Shown piece by piece: positions 23,650 to 35,063 of a stretch of DNA of 64,000 nt. Source of the DNA: Triops longicaudatus. Taxonomy: Eukaryota; Arthropoda; Branchiopoda; Notostraca; Triopsidae. The notes beneath the pieces were generated by a model that was not told where the DNA came from, searched no databases, and saw nothing but the letters and a program-made list of their open reading frames with translations. Location: NCBI GenBank assembly GCA_022885665.1, contig JAGQDJ010000202.1, positions 1,116,001-1,180,000 of the forward strand, read 5' to 3'. Each line of letters opens with the position of its first letter. The stretch's first letter is position 1. The position numbers and the translations under genes are program-made.

Positions 23650-24596
23650 GTTGCGATGCAAATCTCGAGCTTCTTAGGGAATAAGTATTACGACATAAAA
23701 GGGATTGTATTTTACGCTTCGAAGAATAAAGCTCTACGGGCATGATAAGGTAAAAAAAAATAGATTTTTACGCAAACATAGTGTGAAACTGCTAATATCA
23801 TAGTTATAGCCCACGAAAAAAAAAATTCACACAGAAAGTTTGACGTTTGCTCGCTATCTCCCAAGTCCTAAAGATCAGACGACGTGTCACTCAACTAATT
23901 CACAAGTTTGTGAAGTTTTGCTTTGCTGCTGATTTATTATCATGAACTTTCCCCGAAAAAGATCAGAATGCTCTGGCGAAAAGTTAAAAAAAAACAGGCT
24001 ATTCGCTTTCAAAGTTTGCATAGAGACTTAATAGTCCGCCAAAGGGCGTTCTATATAAATTGTTAGCTTTGGAGGCGGATACTTACATGTGTCTTCCAAA
24101 AGCTGCAGTATTCCTTTTCCTGGAAACAAAGGTTTTTGTGAATTTCATAAAAACATTGTTGAAAAACACAGAGATTGCGCTTTGAGCACATTTAATGTGG
24201 CATTTGCTGTGGCGCTTATCGATCTCGTATATGTTGAGGGACCCAGTTTTCCGAAGGGGTGGGAGGAGTAGTGAAGGGGCTTTTCTAGAACTTTGCTGCT
24301 TGCCTCCCATACATAGGGAGGGGCTTGGATGGGCGTGGCTGCATGGTGCGTTTCTGCTCTTTAGTACAACGCAGCCGGTTTTCGTGCCTTTGTCACTTGG
24401 AAAAACAGTGTCAGCTTAGTCCAATTCCGAGTTGCCTAAGAGGAGGGAAGCGAAACCGAATTCCGTTCGTTTTAAAAATTCCAAAGTAATACTGTGATTC
24501 AATCCAATTAGTTCAACCTGATTAAAAAGACAAAACGTGACAAGCAAAGTCCCCAAACACTTAGATTTGCTGTTATAAAAGTAAAAAAAGGGGACA
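21120..24596. other. putative first intron of the tau-like gene / upstream region
   Basis: No supported exon. A T30 run at 23617-23646 is followed by ACAG, a perfect-looking 3' splice site that leads into no convincing coding frame. TATAAA-like sequences near 24050 and 24575 could serve the second promoter. Confidence 0.4.
23617..23646. repeat. T30 homopolymer
   Basis: Thirty T in a row followed by ACAG, inside the presumed first intron of the tau-like gene. Confidence 0.9.
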
Positions 24597-27500
24597 ATGG
24601 AGTCAGAGGCTGCTGTTGCAGAAGATGTAAATCAATCAGTGAATACTTTACCTGAATCGGTTAGTGAAACCAACCATTCTCCGCTGAGTCTTTCGCGTGC
24701 TTCCAATAGCCCCGCCCATCAAGCCCACCCGCGTTCGCGAAGCAGCTCGGCCAAGCGTGAAGAAGCCGCCAATTTGCAGGATATGGTCCAGATTTTGAAA
24801 GAAATCGTCTTCCAGCCTTCGCAAGTTCTACCTGAGCCTAAAATTACTGCCAAGCCTCCTATACCACCAGGTTAGGACCTACGTCACCTACATCAGGTTC
24901 ATTTGATAGGAAAACTGCAAAAATTAAAAAAGCGAAAACAATTCTATCAAAACTTTCAAGAGAAAAAAGTAAACATAAATACGCGAACTAACTACGTATC
25001 AAAATTAGCGCAAGCAAAAAAAAAAAATCGACTGATGAATATGAAGAACGACACTTTTACACTGGGACAATATAAGAGAATCAAACCAAACTATAAGAGG
25101 AAGTAAAATTCCATTTGAATCTGTAGCTCTGAAAGGGTAACTTTTTCTTAGCAGTGTGCTAAAGTTTTTTTGGTGTTACTCTTTCAGTAGTCATCCGGCG
25201 GATGTAATGGGTGTCTTGGCATCGTCTGCCAGATCAATAACTCGCCAAGCGCGAATAACAAAGAAAAAAGTGTTATTACATTTCCTTCTTATTTTCAAAA
25301 TGTTAATTCTCCTTAAAAAGAGGTTTCATTTGCTTATACTTACAGAAGGTGACCATGACAGCGGAGTGGACGAAACGACGCAAGATAAGGTAACCACCAA
25401 AGATTTTTCGTAGAGAGGGACAGTGCCTTCTTAAATAAATAAAAAAAAAAAAATTCTTTCTATACCAAATGACTAAGCTTCCTTTAAAAATTGTTTATTA
25501 AGAACTCTTCAAAGGTATACGTAACATTTCTTTACATTGCCGTGTATTTACATATTTTTTTTTTAAAAAAAAAAACTTTGCGAAATTGGCGAGGCATTAG
25601 GCTTTTTCTCTCACTAGGAAAGAGTTGTCGTGTTTGTACTGGAAATATACGCTGTTTCAAGACAAAATATCTACATGCGTTTCAGGAATTAAACGAAGGA
25701 ACTGGGTCTCCGTCCAAGTCGCCTTCGCGAAGTGTCAAGTCCAACAAGAACAAAACTCCAACAACTCCTGGTTCTCCCTCCAAATCCACTACTGGCGGAC
25801 AGAGTAAGTTATTTTCTACCCAAGCTTCGCCCAACGCTTCGTGGAACAGTGGACAGAGCTCGCCCACGAAGAAAAGTAAGCAAATTAGGACGACTTGAAT
25901 CAACCGAGGAGTTCAAGATTATGGAAGTCTTTGCACAATTTGGTGGAGCTATTACTAGTTCTTCAACGACTTTTTCACACACATTCCACGATAATTCTTT
26001 TGAACTCCCGCAAGACTCTTCGCACTTTTTCCTATTCCTACTCAAGTACACCAAGAACAGGACTGATCAACGAAATTCTCAAATCGATTTGAGAGAAACC
26101 TCTCAAGGAAAAGAGAGGCTTCCTCTATAAAACGCCCACGTATTTTCTCCTTTCCTTGACACAAAGTAATTCATAAGATTTTGTTTTTGGCATTGCAGAG
26201 GTTCCTATGAATAAAATCCAAGTTGGCAATGCTCCTTCTCCGAACTTAAAAGCCGTGCGGTCGAAAATCGGATCTCTGGAGAACTCCACTTACAAACCAG
26301 GTGGTGGAAACGTGAAAATCGAAACCAAAAAAGTGCACATTGAAGCCAAGCCCCGAGTGGGAGCTCGTAATGAAAGCTATCAACCAGCGAAGGGCGAGAA
26401 GAAAGTAAAAAAAAAATAAATAAATAAAAAAATGCCACATTATTACACCCTATATCGAATTACACAAGCTTCATTTAATTCGGTCTACCTAAATCTAAAT
26501 ATCAGAACACAGACTTGTTTTTCCCTTGATTCCTTTACATTTAAGTTGAATTATTACAAATTTAAGTTACTACAATTCTTTAGGCTAATTATTACATCAC
26601 AACTAATTTTGTCATTTTTCGACTTACTATTTTGTCTATTTTTATTATCACAGTGACTATTTTGTAAGCATTTGGTAAATATATTATTTTTATTTCATCA
26701 TTAGATACTAGTTTATTAAAAAGGATCCTGACTTCAACGTTGGTTCTTATCCCTTCATTCTTTGTTTACAGATTACGACCCAGAAATTGACCTGGAACGC
26801 GAAATCCAAGATTGGCTCGCTAGAAAATGCGACTCATAAACCTGGTGGCGGTAATAAGAAGATTGAGACGCAGAGATTAGATTTTAAGGAAAAAGCCAAA
26901 CCCAAAGTGGGTTCTACTGCGAACGTGAAACACGTACCAGGTGGTGGCGATGTCAAAGTAAGTTTTTATTTCTTTGGGAATTTTCTTGCTTCGGGGCTTG
27001 GATGCTTGTTTCATTCCTGGTCTATTACGTGGGAATTTTACGTCTGCTTAGCGACTTTGCCTGACACCTGCAAATTACGCGCTTCTTGCATGTTGGCTTG
27101 ATATAGTTCTAAGAACGCAGGCAGTCTCCGTGTCTGTTTAATGATCTTGGGCATGTCATGGCCGCCTGGTAGCGAAACTATCGGACCGATCGTTGTGAGT
27201 GCCGCTATTATCGCCTTCGACTAACAAATTCATCTTCAGTGGGCGCCTTTGCCGACTTCTATGGTCCTTTTTGCCCTTACAGCTCGTTGTAATTTGGAAG
27301 TTAAGGTGCGGAGAAACGTTAACTGCATAATTACCTGTATTCCAGATTAAAAAAATAGCATGGTCTGTTTACCTTAATTTTTATTACCCGTCTTCGGTGA
27401 GATAAGTTTTGAACTTCAAAGCCTCTATGGATTTCCTCTCCCCTCATTCGGATCGTGTTATATGTTTGGCCTCTCCGTATTTTTTAAAAAAAGGCGTTTT

Positions 27501-30237
27501 GTCTTGTGTTAAAAATTCCCCTCTCAGGTTGAAACCTACCACTTGGATTTCAAAGAAAAGGCCCAAAGTAAAGTAGGATCTCTGGAAAAGGCTCAGCACG
27601 TGCCTGGCGGGGGCGACATAAAGATATTCAATGACAAAGCCTACTTACGCCAAATAAACGAAGGGCGAAGCACGCCACACTCCATGGTCAGCTCTGTCTG
27701 CTCCGAAGGTCGGGTTTCAGGAGCTCAGGTAACATAATTCCCAACAATCGTATCCCCAAATATACTTTTTAACAAAAATCTCGAAAAACAATGCACATAA
27801 TCGGAAGGAACTTTCAAACAACGCCATCTAGGAATTTTAAAATAACTTTCTAGTAAAGGCATTACCTCGAACGGTTAACCACACTTTTTGCTACGCGGCA
27901 ACTACGGAAAAAAATAATAATAAAAAAATTATTCAAGTTTGTAAGCGAATTACGCAATTAAATATATTTGTTACCCTTCTTTTTGTTTCCTAAGGCTGGT
28001 CTAAATCGAAAACAAAGCAGCTCACGTTTGTCGAACTCTGAATATTAGAATTTTAATGTTGGGAAAAAGGCGTTTACATTTAATTGCATTTTGTCGGTGA
28101 CGTCATCGTAATGGTCACCTCTACGTTGCAACAGAGATTTTACTCTTCATGTTCAAAATATAGGCTACATATGTTGATACAGATTTTATTTTTTAAAGAT
28201 TCAATCAGTATTATGTGCTATTCGTGCGGTTTACTTGAAACTAACAACTCATAAAAAATTCTATTACACTTTAGAAAGCAGGCCTAAGGCGCTAACTTAC
28301 CACCACAAATATGTGTAAAAGTAAAAAATATAAACTAGTTATAGACATATTTAATTGTTTGGAAATACAGGTGTTACCGTACGGAGTGGCAGAGTAGGAA
28401 AAATAAATATAGCTCAAACTTTTAAAGTCAGAAGTGTCTAAATAATCTTAAAAATGTATAAAAAGGAACTAAAAAGCACAAATCACTAAACTCACGAACA
28501 CATTATATACGTTAAAAAATGGCACCACGCCCACTTGCCTATTGATGTTGTCTACCAAAACGTAATGACCACGTTCACTTTTTTATTTTAATTTGTGTGA
28601 CTTTGCTCACGTGTGACGTTATGTTTTCTCACAGAGCCCTGCTCCACACACACCACAACTACTGGCCGAAGAGAGAGATCAAGGAGGTGGTAACCAGCCC
28701 TGAATGCGTGGGACGTAGGAATACGGGGGACTTTATTAAAGCGAGAAACCAGGCCCAAAAGAGAAACAGCACTAAGACCTCATTTTCTTGAACAAAAATC
28801 TGTCAGAGATTCAAAATAATTCCAGGAAACTGTGTGTCGTACATTGAAGAGCTTTTCAGTTGTAATAAGAACCTTGAGCTTCCGTGACTATTTTCCTGGC
28901 TACAACATCTTCCCGTAGATCTTCATTTTTTGTAAGAAAACAATGCGTGTAAGATATGCAGCCGTGCTCCATAAGGTTCAAACTTTTTGGGAAGCTACCG
29001 AGTAAGACAGTAGCTATTAGAGCTTTGAACAAACCGAATGTTCAATAATTTTTAACAAGCACCAAAATTGAAAACAAAGCGTCCACTTTCTAGGAATCTA
29101 CTTCCTTTTTTTCTTTGGAATTTCTTGCCCAATTTTTGAATTTCGATATCATATATACATGTTTCCTTTTATGCAGTTGTTACGCCTCTGGTTATGCGAC
29201 TTTTCACTTTGATTTTACCCCAAATTTGATTTCATGCTCTTAACTTACGGAGATTCCGCTGTCAAATTTGGAAATGTTGATTTATTTCCAACTCAGCTTT
29301 ATTTGCTATGGCCTTTTTGCAGATCGAAAAGAACCATAGCCCAAAGTTTACACTTTTCTGTTTTGGCATTTTTTTTTTTGTAAATACAGCCGCTCTTGAG
29401 TGTTTCACTTTTGTTTTATTTTTGAGTGTCACCGCCAGTTTTTTTCAACAGCCATCCTGCGACAGACAAAAGATTTTACGCCATTCTTATTGATTTCAGA
29501 CACCAAGTAGCGAAAAAGCTCCAGATTTTACTCCAGAACCCGACGCTGAGCAAATTTCAGCCCAGGAAGCTGAACCTAATGGTGAAGAATCGGCAGCAAT
29601 GGTGGAAGCGGAAGTCGAGGAACCCGAAGCAACGGCTGAACACGTCTCTGAGTCTGAGGCTGCACCGGGAGATGGCTCTGAAGAGGAGCCAGAACCCGAT
29701 GCCCAGGATCCTGGTAATAAAGACGAAGGAGCTTCCGAAGCAGAAAATGGAGATGCTGAAGCTCCGGAAACAGAAAATGAAGACGCTGGAGCTCGAGAAG
29801 CCGACAATGAAGACGCTGGAGCTCAAGAAGCCGACAATGAAGAGCTAGCGCCACCAAATGAACAAGAACTGGAAGACCCTGAAGAATCTCAGATTGATTT
29901 ACCTGACGAACCTCAGGAGGTACTGGAACCTGTAATTGAAGCTACTATCATCCCGGAGAAAGCCGACGAATACGAAGCAGATGAACATCATAGCAACGAA
30001 GCTGAAGAAGGTGGCAACGACGAGGCCAATGAAGCTGCGGGTGAAGATGAGGAAACTGCTCAACAGACTGATGATCAAGGAGAAGAGGTGGAAGAAGGCG
30101 GAGAAAAAGCAGAAGCCGAGGACGAAAAAGCTGAAGAAGAGAAGAGAGAAGGTGATATTTCTGATGCAAAAAATAATGAAGAAGAACCTGCTAAGGAAGA
30201 AAACAAACCAGAGGGAGGTGAAGCCCCTGCAGAGTGA
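24597..30237 (+). CDS. tau/MAP2/MAP4-type microtubule-associated protein
   Basis: Seven exons: 24597-24870, 25346-25389, 25686-25875 (or to 25803), 26199-26404, 26772-26957, 27528-27728, 29500-30237. They give 612 residues, or 588 with the shorter donor. The N-terminal projection domain is acidic, then Ser/Pro-rich with likely proline-directed kinase sites (GSPSKSPSR, KTPTTPGSPSK). Five tandem repeats of about 31 residues follow: SKIGSLENSTYKPGGG, a degenerate PRVGARNESYQPAKG, SKIGSLENATHKPGGG, PKVGSTANVKHVPGGG and SKVGSLEKAQHVPGGG. Each typical repeat shows the tau signature (K-V/I-GS...PGGG-x-K-I) that binds tubulin along protofilaments. The flank KIFNDKAYLRQINEGR follows the last repeat. 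The last exon is an extremely Glu-rich tail of 245 residues, not part of vertebrate tau. Invertebrate counterparts are C. elegans PTL-1 and Drosophila tau. The ATG at 24597 is the first in frame; an alternative start lies at 21047. Confidence 0.92.
28635..28703 (+). CDS. possible alternative terminal exon of the tau-like gene
   Basis: A TTTTCTCACAG acceptor opens 22 codons, SPAPHTPQLLAEERDQGG then GNQP, and a TGA at 28701. The preceding tau exon ends in phase 0 at 27728, so the join is in frame. The SP..TPQL.A composition recalls the vertebrate tau C-terminus, which has SPQLATLADE. It would replace the 245-residue acidic tail. A GGTG|GTAACC donor inside would not be in phase with the exon at 29500. 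No clear poly-A signal was found close by. Confidence 0.4.
   Translation, partial: SPAPHTPQLLAEERDQGGGNQP
29752..29841 (+). repeat. three 30-bp in-frame repeats in the tau-like acidic tail
   Basis: Three units encode DAEAPETENE, DAGAREADNE and DAGAQEADNE; the last two are nearly identical in DNA. The repeat is in frame, so copy-number change would lengthen or shorten the tail by ten residues. Confidence 0.9.
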
Positions 30238-33200
30238 CTTCGTCTTTCAAATTGTGACTGAAAGAAAGGGGTAAACAAAACGCACGGAATCTCAACTACT
30301 ATCCTTTAGGGATATTAGGATGATGACAATAATTCCTTCTCCTTTTTCCTGACATTGTTTATTTCCTTGCTACGTGTTTCAAGCTCGCAAAAACGCAAGC
30401 TAGCTCGCTTTTTCTAAATATGTCAGCCTAGTCCAACATTCCTTGTTAATTATAGGAAATACAAAATTGATGCTCATCGGAAAATTTTCAAGAGAATTAC
30501 GATGATTATTTATTCCTAAAACGATTCTAGTGTGTATGACCTTACCGGTGAGTATCTGTCGACTTGATGTAGAGCATATCGAAAGATTTTTCGAAGTAGG
30601 AAGAAATGACCTGACAAAATTTCGGTAACGCAAAACAACTGCAATATTTCCAACAAGAACAACATGAAGTCCTTTTTGCGTTTTTCAGCCGATTGACGCA
30701 TTACTCTTTACGCGGCTACATGTTACCGTTTACTCGGAACACAGTGATGCGCGATTAATTTACATTTACTTCTCAAAAACATGTTGCCAGAACTACATCT
30801 AAGTTTTTGGAAATAGATATACAAAATGTCTACCACAAGTAGACAAGATAATGCAAACAGTTGGATTCTAGCTTCTGAACTATTTTTTAGTTGCTACGCC
30901 TCACTTAAGAACACCACTGTTCTTGATATTTCTTCACTTTAATATTAAAAGATGTGTTCCTTTAAAATTAGCAGATGTTAGTCTACTCTTGAGTAACTGA
31001 CCACTATTTCTTATGGGGCAGTATTTCTAAAATAATAATAAAAAAATAGCACCGAGGATCTGCCTGGTTCGCGCATGAAGAAAGAGCGCCACTAGTTGGC
31101 AGCAACATGTACTACTACGGAAGCAGGCAACAGACAGAAACACGAAACGAGTGTTTTTCCATTCCTGTTACGGTTCAATAACGCGAAGAATGTGTAGCAA
31201 TCGACAATAATAGCTTGCCTTATGTGTAAAACTAGGAACAAGGTTCGCTTCAACAAGTCAATATCTCTGTCCAGAAATAACATTCAAAGGATGCGTGCCA
31301 GTCAGAACGTACCCTTCCACCCTGTATCAAATGTTGGGACGTCTCTTAGCTGCACTAGGAATTTCCTGCACGTAGACTTTTTAGGTTTTGATGACTTTCG
31401 TTGCCCAGGTAACAACCTTGCCAGCAACAAGTTAAGCCTACACGAGATTCATTTTCATGCAAATAAATGCTGTATTGCGGCAGTGTTCCTGCTGCGCGGA
31501 GACAAACAATGGAATCGCGGTAGCTCAGGGTAACCATTAGGCAAGGTGCACTAGCAGGTGCAACGAATACCCCTTTCAGAAAAGCGAGTGAGCTTAGATT
31601 GAGTCTCAATCTTCACTCCACCATTCAGAGACAATCTGGGGCTTCCCATAAATTGCATACGTTCAGACGAACGTTTATTTCTTCAATTACTAATAAAAGC
31701 CGAAGCATGTTTTGTGATGAAAAATTCAGGTTATTAAAGAGATTACGGAACCTACGTTTATTAACGACTTTCCGGCGTCAACTGAACTAATTTTCGCACA
31801 TTTTAATGCTACACATTCCATGACAACATGTATTAATAATTGTATTGTTCTTTTAAGCAATTGCGAACAAGAGGTGTTCCTTTTCAAAGTTAATTAATTT
31901 CTATTGCGTTGATATCTTCTTGCCCCGTAAGTTCCTCTAGAATTTAGAGAATTTTTCCCTGAATTATTACAGCACTTAGTTTGAAAATCTTAAATTTCGC
32001 GAAATACAACTCACTCATGTCACTTCGGATAGACCTATTAGCTTCGTATCGCGTGTTTACTGCCTGAAGCTATCCCCTGCGCCTTATTTTACTACCAGCA
32101 GAGTCCTTGACTGTGCAAAATTCCCCGCACGTTAGCCGTATTCGTTGGCTAACACAAGCGCATGGTTCTGCAATCATCCCAAAAATATCTCTGGAACATC
32201 CACTAAAGCACATCCGCTAAAAGCATACTTGAGAAGAAATATTACTCAATGAGATCGCTCGACTGCTCGTACACTATCCGTATACCCTTGCGTACGGACG
32301 AGGTGTCCTTCAACCTACTGGTAGGGGCTCCTCAACGTAAGGGGTGAATAACAAATGAGCCAAAAACGGACCCCCTAAAAGAATAGAATCCATCTCAAAT
32401 TTCGAGTTCGGGTCGAAGGCAACTGACAGTAAACGTAAAAGCTAAGGGTTAGCCAAGGCTACGTGTTGTGCTACACGTTTTGTAGGGAGGACGCAAAGAG
32501 GACGGCCCATTAAGTGACGTCAAAAGTAGCATCGACACCGGTAGAAAAACGGAACATCGCCTCTTCCAGTGCTTTTCACGTGCTCTAACTTTATTTTCTT
32601 CCTCCCTCAACCGAATCGTTGTGCGACGTAAAAGTCTCGCCGCACCTAGGAACCCGTGTGACTGCACATATTTACAGGAATTACGTGGCCAAAAAGCATA
32701 GAATAATATTGACACCTTACAGTCTTGCGTTTTTCGCACCTTTCCACACCAGAAGGTCACTCCTGTGTACACAAGGAAGCTACGTACATAATTCCTTAAA
32801 AGACTAACAATGCCCTTCATACATAATTACTTAAAACAATTTTTACTGCATGACCACGAGGAAAATATTGCCCTTATCTTTAGCAAATTATCCGTCTAGG
32901 ATATAACGCGGGATTCAAGGTTCGCTTCAGCTTTATCTTATCGTTTTAACACTGTCCGAAACAAGAAGGGATTATTTTTATTGATTTCCTCGCTCAACTT
33001 CAGTTTCCTGGCAAACTCGATTTTCCCGTTTGCCTACTTATAGGTCACTCGCTACTATTTTGGCCATGTTGCAATTCCGTTGTGCAACACATTACAGTAT
33101 TAGGATTCCCCGCAAGCTGGGAGTCCACCACTTCCGATTAGCTACATTTTGCCCAGTTTGGAGAGGAAATTAAAAGTGGAGGGAAAGTGGAAGCGGTCAG

Positions 33201-33430
33201 AATTCTAGAAAAACACTCGTTGGAGAAAAAACAACATGGAATTTGCTTTTCCAAGTAAACGTTTATATTAGTGTGTAAAGTTTCTGTTCTTCGCGCAGCG
33301 TTAACAGTGCGTCCCCTCCTACTCGCTTCCACTGCTAACTGCCCCGTACCCCCGAACCCAAATTCCCCGCGCAATAATGGAACGCGAAGGAAGAAAATCC
33401 GCCATATTACGTAGCCAAACTGTCACGTAG
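30238..33430. other. tau 3' flank and intergenic sequence, no gene seen
   Basis: Contains short open frames without splice support or recognisable motifs. The tau-like 3' UTR should occupy the left part; its end could not be placed. Confidence 0.4.
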
Positions 33431-33439
33431 GCCAGCGGG

Positions 33440-33446
33440 TATATAT
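33440..33446 (+). promoter_or_regulatory. candidate TATA box upstream of the NDUFA4/NMES1-type gene
   Basis: TATATAT lies in a locally GC-richer stretch. A start about 30 nt downstream would give a non-coding exon ending at the strong donor TTTCAAAG|GTAAAT (33619/33620), which could splice to the acceptor at 35054 before the start codon. This is positional inference only. Confidence 0.3.
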
Positions 33447-35063
33447 CTGCACCTTGCGCCCGTCGACGATTCACAAGTGCGCGGCTCTAATTGGCGTTTC
33501 GATCAAGTTAAAAAATACGTGATTTGAAAAAATCCGCTTGCAGTCTTTAAACTTCGCGCCCTTGTGAATTAGACGCAGACGTTCGCAGAAACTCTTTTCG
33601 GTACACCAACGTTTCAAAGGTAAATTGGTCTATGATATTTCTTAAATTCCGTTCTTGGAAAGAGACGACCATCGACGTTCGAATACGGATTGGAAGGCAA
33701 GAGGTTCTGGAAGATTGGGGTTGTCAGTATTGAAACAAACAAAGTGGAGTGAAGTCGTACGAAAAGTTTGAGTGATTTTTGGAGTTCGTTTGCCAACAAG
33801 AGAATTACAAAAATAAGTGACAATGCCGATGACCGAGGGTTTAAGACACGAAGGAGGCGGAAGAATGCATGATTTGCTGTCACGAATCATGTTGCGTTTC
33901 GGTTTTGATATGGTAATGTGATTACGTAGAATATTTTTGGAACGAATTTTCCCCCGTTTTTATCGGCGAAATTCCAAAGGTGAAAAGACACTTTGATCTT
34001 TGACGTCTGGCACAAAACGCCCTAGCTTGTGATAAAACTGAACGATAAACTTGATTTCTTCCGAATAGTGGAAAGAAAAGCAAGAGAATGATCGGAAAGG
34101 AGGGATTAAGCTGCAAAAGTAGTACAATTCAGGGCAAAAGGGTTTGGAAGGTGGTTGGCAGTAAACTCTCGTTAGCAGAAACGAAACATCGTCGACTTTC
34201 TAGGGAATTAAGTTAAAATTTTTGGCACTAAATAGTCCGTCACGGGATATCGCAAGCAACAATGAAAGGGGGGAGAGATATAATTGAGCTAGATGTAAAA
34301 AAAGATATGGGATTAAAGTTTTTGTCACCCAAACGAGCGAACATACATTACAGTAACCCAATGAACTTGCATGTAAGTTAGTACTTCGATCACGGAAGTT
34401 TTTGCGTACGCTTAACAGCAATGAGAGGAGCTGTATGATTTGCAATGCACAAAGTAATTTTTATAACCATGTGGGTGACTGCGACATGCGCAGTGTTAAA
34501 GCGAAGACCTTTTAGCATTTGCTGGACTCTCAATTGGATGACTTGTAATGTCGAATGTAAGGAAATAGTAAGGAGCCTTCAGATTAGAGATCGTAATACA
34601 ATAGTATCATACTGAACTATCAGAGTAAATGAGTCTCAAATTGTTGGCGTTGCTTTTCGACGTATCTTGCTGACGTATGTTTGCTCGCGCAACCATTTGT
34701 CCGTTGATGTTTACCTTACCGAGATGATAGTATTCCACGTGACAAGCGTGATATAATGACCACCTTAAAATCATAGTGACTAGCCGTAACGAAATGATTA
34801 CCGAAGAACCAGTTTTTGTGTCCATTTTCCATCGACATAAAATTAAAACCATATGGTAGAAAAATAAAAAATAAAATAAAAAAAAACAGAAAGATCAGGA
34901 GACTAAATATTTGGGATTTGCAAGCGGCACTAGTTAGGAGCCGGCAGCCTTGGTTTGTGTAAAAAAATGACTGACCAGTTTTGTAACGTGTATGAAGCCG
35001 AAAAATAAGATTTCAAATGTACAATCCACTAATCAGTTTCTTGATTTTTAACAGGACAGCGCG

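Noticed and set aside
29557..30169. Long minus-strand frames opposite the tau acidic tail
   Set aside because: They are shadows of the Glu-rich plus-strand exon, whose complement has few stop codons.
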